A stretch of 9,318 nt of DNA, taken from Desulfobacteraceae bacterium. Its GTDB lineage: Bacteria; Desulfobacterota; Desulfobacteria; Desulfobacterales; Desulfobacteraceae. The stretch is from positions 1-9,318 of the forward strand of contig JAGLLQ010000176.1 in assembly GCA_023140455.1 (NCBI GenBank), written 5' to 3'. Under the pieces are notes generated by a model that saw nothing but the letters and a program-made list of their open reading frames with translations, ran no database searches and was not told the DNA's origin. The translations under genes and the position numbers were made by a program. How positions within the stretch are numbered: position 1 is the stretch's first letter; every line of letters begins with the position of its first letter. This document shows, piece after piece, positions 7,201-9,318 of the stretch.

Positions 7201-7380
7201 AAGCATATCAGAAGAACAAACAAAATAATTCCGATACTTTTTATCTCAGGCAATATAGAATTTTTAGAATCAATAAAAACGTTGAAACAAAAAGATGCGA
7301 ATATTGATCACCTGTCAAAGCCCTGCCAGAATATAGAATATGTGAATAGCATAAATGAACTGCTTGAAAAAAGACAATAG
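4204..7380 (+). CDS. Membrane hybrid histidine kinase: tandem Cache, two PAS, HisKA, HATPase, receiver
   Basis: The 1058-residue protein senses a signal outside the membrane and autophosphorylates. Residues 5-28 form a first membrane helix. Residues 30-340 form a periplasmic sensor with two related Cache modules: GYYFAF (about 125) and GYFFGS (about 237) each begin a copy, and the copies end alike in WGIGTGEY and WIIGAGIY. A second helix spans about 345-364. PAS domains follow at about 430-543 and 553-675 (ending ITKN and ITERKQ), then a short coiled coil. The HisKA motif SHDFNN carries phospho-acceptor H699. The ATPase has an N box with N805/N809, DNGCGIP (839-845) and GTGYGM (875-880). The receiver starts at about 935 with E940/D941, phospho-acceptor D986 and K1039-P1040. 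All catalytic residues appear intact. There is no output domain and no regulator gene beside it, so the phosphoryl group must go to a partner elsewhere or the receiver acts by protein contact. Small organic anions are common Cache ligands, but the ligand here is not readable. Confidence 0.93.
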   Translation: MISLQKLLLCNMIIIAFVSIGFLYFIWIHSEYSSFVLEAESIKNTFVTQQKERLQQEVQNVLGYVQYMRKQTEKRLKHNIQMRVDEAYHIALNIHKENAGSKPDAEIKKMIKDALRPIRFNNGQGYYFAFTMDGIEELFADRPEMEGKNMLAVQGAKGEFVVKDMIAILLNKKEGFYSYTWSKPNESEHNFKKIAFVKYFEPYGWGIGTGEYIDDTKAQIQNEVLERISELRFGKEGYFFGSIYGGRPLFTNGKITIGTKSVWDLTDPNGVKLIQAQNIAAKKENGGFVRYSWQKIDSKKLSHKISYVKDIPEWEWIIGAGIYLDTIDDSIIGKKEALYHDFLTKAILSFVVLIIMSGLIYLWAKYNIKKIQASIKIISEFFEKASSESTFIEPHTLKFQEFRDIAISANKMLGNQLKAMHALQLSEKKHEAITNSAQDYIFTKDISRRHTFVNPAMAKLFKRSVGDLIGKTPEQAYDPDFAKIITEIDNRTFNGENVNEITTIEINGIKFVFHTVQVPLEVIDGKVVSISGIIRDITKNTLADQILKEEKKFTEEALNAQIDTFFVFNPDTGKALRWNKTFNIVSGYSDKEILSMKAPDSYYSPTDLERASVFIEKMLKNESGTIELSLITKNGQKIPTEYTASAVTNSRGDTKYIIAVGRNITERKQIEKEKHQSEQRVAEQEQHALVGRIAGKISHDFNNILGVIMGNTELSLLDCKDAEIRKTLELIFEQTVRGKNLTKNLVAFAKDQEPKQEFFRISKKIDLVLNLLKKDLEGIKVIKEDQTGVPEMLADAGMIEHALVNLLQNSIHALSMVKHPVIIIHTYSSNDNICFEIEDNGCGIPEKNLGDIFEPSFTLKGSMDVSQSYKSDIKGTGYGMANVKKYIEQHNGSISVESEPGSGTKFTISLPVINKELTIEEKAQIKKKKTQFKKSILIIEDEQAISYVQHRILTQEPYNHKVDIADNGQTAMALFDKNGYDIISLDYVLPGNINGKDIYKHIRRTNKIIPILFISGNIEFLESIKTLKQKDANIDHLSKPCQNIEYVNSINELLEKRQ

Positions 7381-7387
7381 CCAACCT

Positions 7388-7430
7388 AAAATCTTAGTTA
7401 TCAATCCTTAAGATTTTTCAAAAAAATCTT
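7388..7430 (+). repeat. Alternative inverted repeats AAAATCTTA / TAAGATTTT / AAAATCTT
   Basis: AAAATCTTA (7388-7396) can pair with TAAGATTTT (7409-7417). That middle arm can instead pair with the third element: AAGATTTTT (7410-7418) with AAAAATCTT (7422-7430), a 9-bp stem with a 3-base loop. The two hairpins exclude each other. No T tract follows on the + strand, so this is not a standard intrinsic terminator, although it is the only structure after the kinase stop. AT-only stems of this kind can be chance. Confidence 0.35.
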
Positions 7431-7451
7431 GCAAAAAAGTGAATAATCTGG

Positions 7452-7489
7452 TTGACTAAAGAGTTTTGTTGTATATTTTATTGTATAAT
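7452..7489 (+). promoter_or_regulatory. Candidate promoter of the 2-oxoacid oxidoreductase operon
   Basis: A perfect TATAAT stands at 7484-7489, 25 bases before the proposed start. TTGACT (7452-7457) is a good −35 box but lies 26 bp from it; it would need the weaker TATTTT (7474-7479, spacer 16) as its −10. Which pair is used cannot be decided. The TATAAT would give a very short leader of about 19 bases. Confidence 0.4.
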
Positions 7490-7514
7490 ATGATTTTGAA
7501 ATAACGGGGTCGGT

Positions 7515-8216
7515 TTGGATATAGATGTTCAGGGTATTGTAGTAATTGCAGGGAATTATGGAAGTGGCAAAACTGAAATAGCTGTCAACCTTGCCTTGCA
7601 TAAAAAAAAGGCAGGGCTTAATGTAAGCATTGCTGACCTTGACCTTGTCAACCCATATTTCCGAGCTCGTGAAGCACTTGACCCTCTTGAAAAATCAGGC
7701 ATTAAAGTTGTCTTACCTGATAAAAAGTATTTCAATGCTGATTTACCAATTCTCTCGCCTGCAGTCGCAAGCATGATTAAAGATTCTTATGATCTTGCCA
7801 TTCTTGATGCCGGAGGGGACGATGTCGGGGTAACAGTGCTTGCAGCATTAAAAGACAGCTTTTCCGGAAAAGATGTAAAAATGATTCAGGTTGTAAATCC
7901 TTACAGGCCTTTTACACAGGATGTTGAAGGATGTATTAAAATAAAAGAAGAGATTGAAAAATCGTCATATTTAAAAATTAACGGTATTGTCGGCAATGCA
8001 AATCTTATTGACGAAACAACACCGGAAACAATTTATTATGGGTATGAATTGTTACAGGAATTATCTCAAAAAACAGGTCTGAAAATTGAATTTATCACAG
8101 CTGCTACAGATATTCTTCCTCAACTTGATTTGAATAAATTCGACTGCCCAATCTTACCAATTCACAGAGGTCTTGTACCTCCATGGAAAAAAAGTAATAT
8201 AACAAAGGAGTATTAG
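7515..8216 (+). CDS. MinD/CbiA-like P-loop NTPase, accessory protein of the 2-oxoacid oxidoreductase operon
   Basis: The 233-residue protein starts at TTG 7515, 5 bases after GGGG (7506-7509); the Walker A loop comes only 12 residues later, so a later start would damage the fold. Walker A is G13-NYGSG-K19-T20. IADLDLVNPYF carries D41/D43, resembling the second acidic motif of MinD/Mrp/CbiA NTPases, and ILDAGGDD (D98) is Walker B. The typical extra lysine of the ParA/MinD deviant Walker A (KGGxGKT) is absent. There are no membrane segments and no cysteine cluster, so it is soluble and not an Fe-S carrier of the Mrp CxxC type. It ends one base before the ferredoxin gene, which ties it to the oxidoreductase. 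A role in cofactor insertion or complex assembly is inference only. It should not be read as a cobyrinate amidating enzyme: it lacks the glutaminase domain. Confidence 0.8.
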   Translation: MDIDVQGIVVIAGNYGSGKTEIAVNLALHKKKAGLNVSIADLDLVNPYFRAREALDPLEKSGIKVVLPDKKYFNADLPILSPAVASMIKDSYDLAILDAGGDDVGVTVLAALKDSFSGKDVKMIQVVNPYRPFTQDVEGCIKIKEEIEKSSYLKINGIVGNANLIDETTPETIYYGYELLQELSQKTGLKIEFITAATDILPQLDLNKFDCPILPIHRGLVPPWKKSNITKEY

Positions 8217-8217
8217 C

Positions 8218-8430
8218 ATGGGATATGAGCACATTATTGATTCAGAAAGATGTAAAGGATGTGGGCTATGTGTAAATTTCTGCCCCAAAGAAGTCCTTGC
8301 AATTTCTGATAAAGTAAACCCAAAAGGGCACTTTCCAGTATTTCAGGAAAAACCTGAAGATTGCATCCATTGTTCGATATGCTGTATTATGTGTCCGGAT
8401 GTAGCCATAACAATTAAAGAGACAGCCTGA
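8218..8430 (+). CDS. 2x[4Fe-4S] ferredoxin subunit of 2-oxoacid:ferredoxin oxidoreductase (VorD/KorD type)
   Basis: This 70-residue protein starts at ATG 8218, with AAGGAG (8205-8210) 7 bases upstream, one base after the previous stop. It has two complete cluster motifs, CKGCGLCVNFCP and CIHCSICCIMCP, each C-x2-C-x2-C-x3-C-P, so it should bind two [4Fe-4S] clusters. As the delta subunit it would carry electrons from the thiamine-diphosphate site of the catalytic subunits to soluble ferredoxin in the cytoplasm. Its place directly before the alpha subunit is the usual order for these enzymes in anaerobes. Which 2-oxoacid is used (branched-chain, 2-oxoglutarate or pyruvate) cannot be told from this subunit. 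Confidence 0.9.
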   Translation: MGYEHIIDSERCKGCGLCVNFCPKEVLAISDKVNPKGHFPVFQEKPEDCIHCSICCIMCPDVAITIKETA

Positions 8431-8444
8431 AAGGAGATATTTTA

Positions 8445-9318
8445 ATGGCAAAAGTTTTAATGAAAGGTAACGAAGCTATAGGAGAAGCTGCAATCAGAGC
8501 GGGATGTCTTAACTATTTTGCATACCCTATCACTCCCCAGTCTGAAGTTGCTGAATATCTGGTAAAAAGAATGCCTGAAGAGAATGGTACTTTTTTACAG
8601 GGAGAAAGCGAAGTTGCAGTAGGTTATATGATTTTTGGAGCTGCGGCCTGTGGTGAAAGAGTAATGACAACTTCATCAAGCCCTGGAATTAGTTTGATGA
8701 GTGAATCCATAAGTTATATTGCAGCAGCAAGATGCCCTGCAGTCTTTGTAAATATTGTTCGTGGGGGCCCGGGGCTTGGTGGAATATTACCTTCCCAGGG
8801 AGATTATTTTCAGGCCACCAAAGGTGGCGGACATGGTGATTATCATTTGCTTGTAATGGCTCCCGACGGAGTTCAGGAAGCAGTTGAGATGACTATGAAA
8901 GCTTTCCCTCTTGCTGAAAAATACAGAGGCCCTGTCATGGTACTTGGTGACGGACTCATAGGACAGATGATGGAACCGGTTGAATTCCCTGAAGACCTTT
9001 ATGTTGAGCCAACCAACAAAAATGAATGGGCAACAAATGGTATGGATACAAGAGGCAGCAAAACAAAAAATATTGTAAAATCTCTTTATCTTGATTCTGA
9101 CGAACTAAATAACAACAACCTTACTTTAAAAGAACAATACAAAAAAATGCAGCAGGAAGTAATGTATGAAAAATACAATACTGACACTGATTATAAAGTT
9201 CTTATTGTGAGTTACGGCACCATGAGCAGAGTCTGCAGAACAGCTATTGACAACATGAAAGATCAGGGGATTGAGATTGCGATGTTAAGACCAAAAACCC
9301 TGTTTCCTTTTCCAGGAA
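8445..9318 (+). CDS. vorB: 2-oxoacid:ferredoxin oxidoreductase alpha subunit, VorB/KorA type (3' partial)
   Basis: ATG 8445 follows AAGGAG (8431-8436) by 8 bases, and the frame stays open to the window end (291 complete codons of an expected 350-380). The protein begins MAKVLMKGNEAIGEAA, the standard opening of VorB/KorA subunits. YPITPQSEVAEYL, QGESEVAVGYM, TTSSSPGISLMSE, VRGGPGLGG and TKGGGHGDY are the conserved motifs of the pyrimidine-type domain that works with the thiamine-diphosphate-binding beta subunit, expected next downstream. The enzyme oxidatively decarboxylates a 2-oxoacid to an acyl-CoA and reduces ferredoxin, or runs in reverse for CO2 fixation. The symbol vorB reflects the motif style; korA (2-oxoglutarate) is a real alternative because these subunits are often cross-annotated. 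The final domain, with VLIVSYGTMSR, is cut off. Confidence 0.9.
   Translation, partial: MAKVLMKGNEAIGEAAIRAGCLNYFAYPITPQSEVAEYLVKRMPEENGTFLQGESEVAVGYMIFGAAACGERVMTTSSSPGISLMSESISYIAAARCPAVFVNIVRGGPGLGGILPSQGDYFQATKGGGHGDYHLLVMAPDGVQEAVEMTMKAFPLAEKYRGPVMVLGDGLIGQMMEPVEFPEDLYVEPTNKNEWATNGMDTRGSKTKNIVKSLYLDSDELNNNNLTLKEQYKKMQQEVMYEKYNTDTDYKVLIVSYGTMSRVCRTAIDNMKDQGIEIAMLRPKTLFPFPG

Noticed and set aside
7410..7430. Strong intrinsic terminator after the kinase gene.
   Set aside because: The stem is almost entirely AT and is followed by GCAAAAAAG rather than a T tract on the + strand.
7515..8216. Cobyrinate a,c-diamide synthase linked to the cobT gene.
   Set aside because: The protein is only a P-loop domain without a glutaminase domain and sits in the oxidoreductase operon 6 kb away, so a direct cobamide role is unsupported.

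Overview
The window is AT-rich, densely packed DNA, and every gene lies on the + strand. Gene content points to a strictly anaerobic bacterium, most likely a sulfate reducer of the Desulfobacterota (Desulfobacterales-like). The indications are a ferredoxin-linked 2-oxoacid oxidoreductase operon, a large Cache/PAS hybrid histidine kinase, cobamide biosynthesis, and a radical SAM gene paired with a homocitrate-synthase-like gene. The lineage is inferred from gene style and order, since no rRNA or tRNA is present.

Layout. (1) 1-1533: the 3' part of a gene whose product joins the C-terminal half of a medium-chain (zinc-type) dehydrogenase to a complete CobT, the enzyme that activates the lower ligand of cobamides. 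The 5' end lies outside the window. (2) 1534-1674: a 141-bp gap with a hairpin over the cobT stop codon, promoter-like hexamers and a palindrome. (3) 1675-4093: a two-gene unit of an uncharacterised radical SAM protein, probably starting at a rare ATT codon, and a DRE-TIM metallolyase of homocitrate-synthase type. The two genes overlap by 11 bp. (4) 4094-4203: a promoter and a six-codon leader ORF that ends in an ATGA overlap with the next start. (5) 4204-7380: a 1058-residue membrane hybrid histidine kinase (TM, two Cache modules, TM, PAS, PAS, HisKA, HATPase, receiver). (6) 7381-7514: an AT-rich gap with overlapping inverted repeats and a perfect TATAAT. (7) 7515-9318: the start of an operon encoding a MinD/CbiA-like P-loop NTPase, a 2x[4Fe-4S] ferredoxin subunit, and the alpha subunit (VorB/KorA type) of a 2-oxoacid:ferredoxin oxidoreductase, cut off by the window end.

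How the genes fit together. The last three genes form a clear operon for oxidising 2-oxoacids with CoA and passing electrons to ferredoxin. The P-loop protein is plausibly an accessory or assembly factor. The radical SAM/homocitrate-synthase-like pair is the best candidate for an undescribed pathway: both enzyme classes are recognisable, but substrate and product are not. The kinase has its own promoter, an attached receiver and no output domain or partner regulator in view, so its target is unknown. The dehydrogenase-CobT fusion suggests that a redox step is physically linked to cobamide lower-ligand activation, but this is inference.
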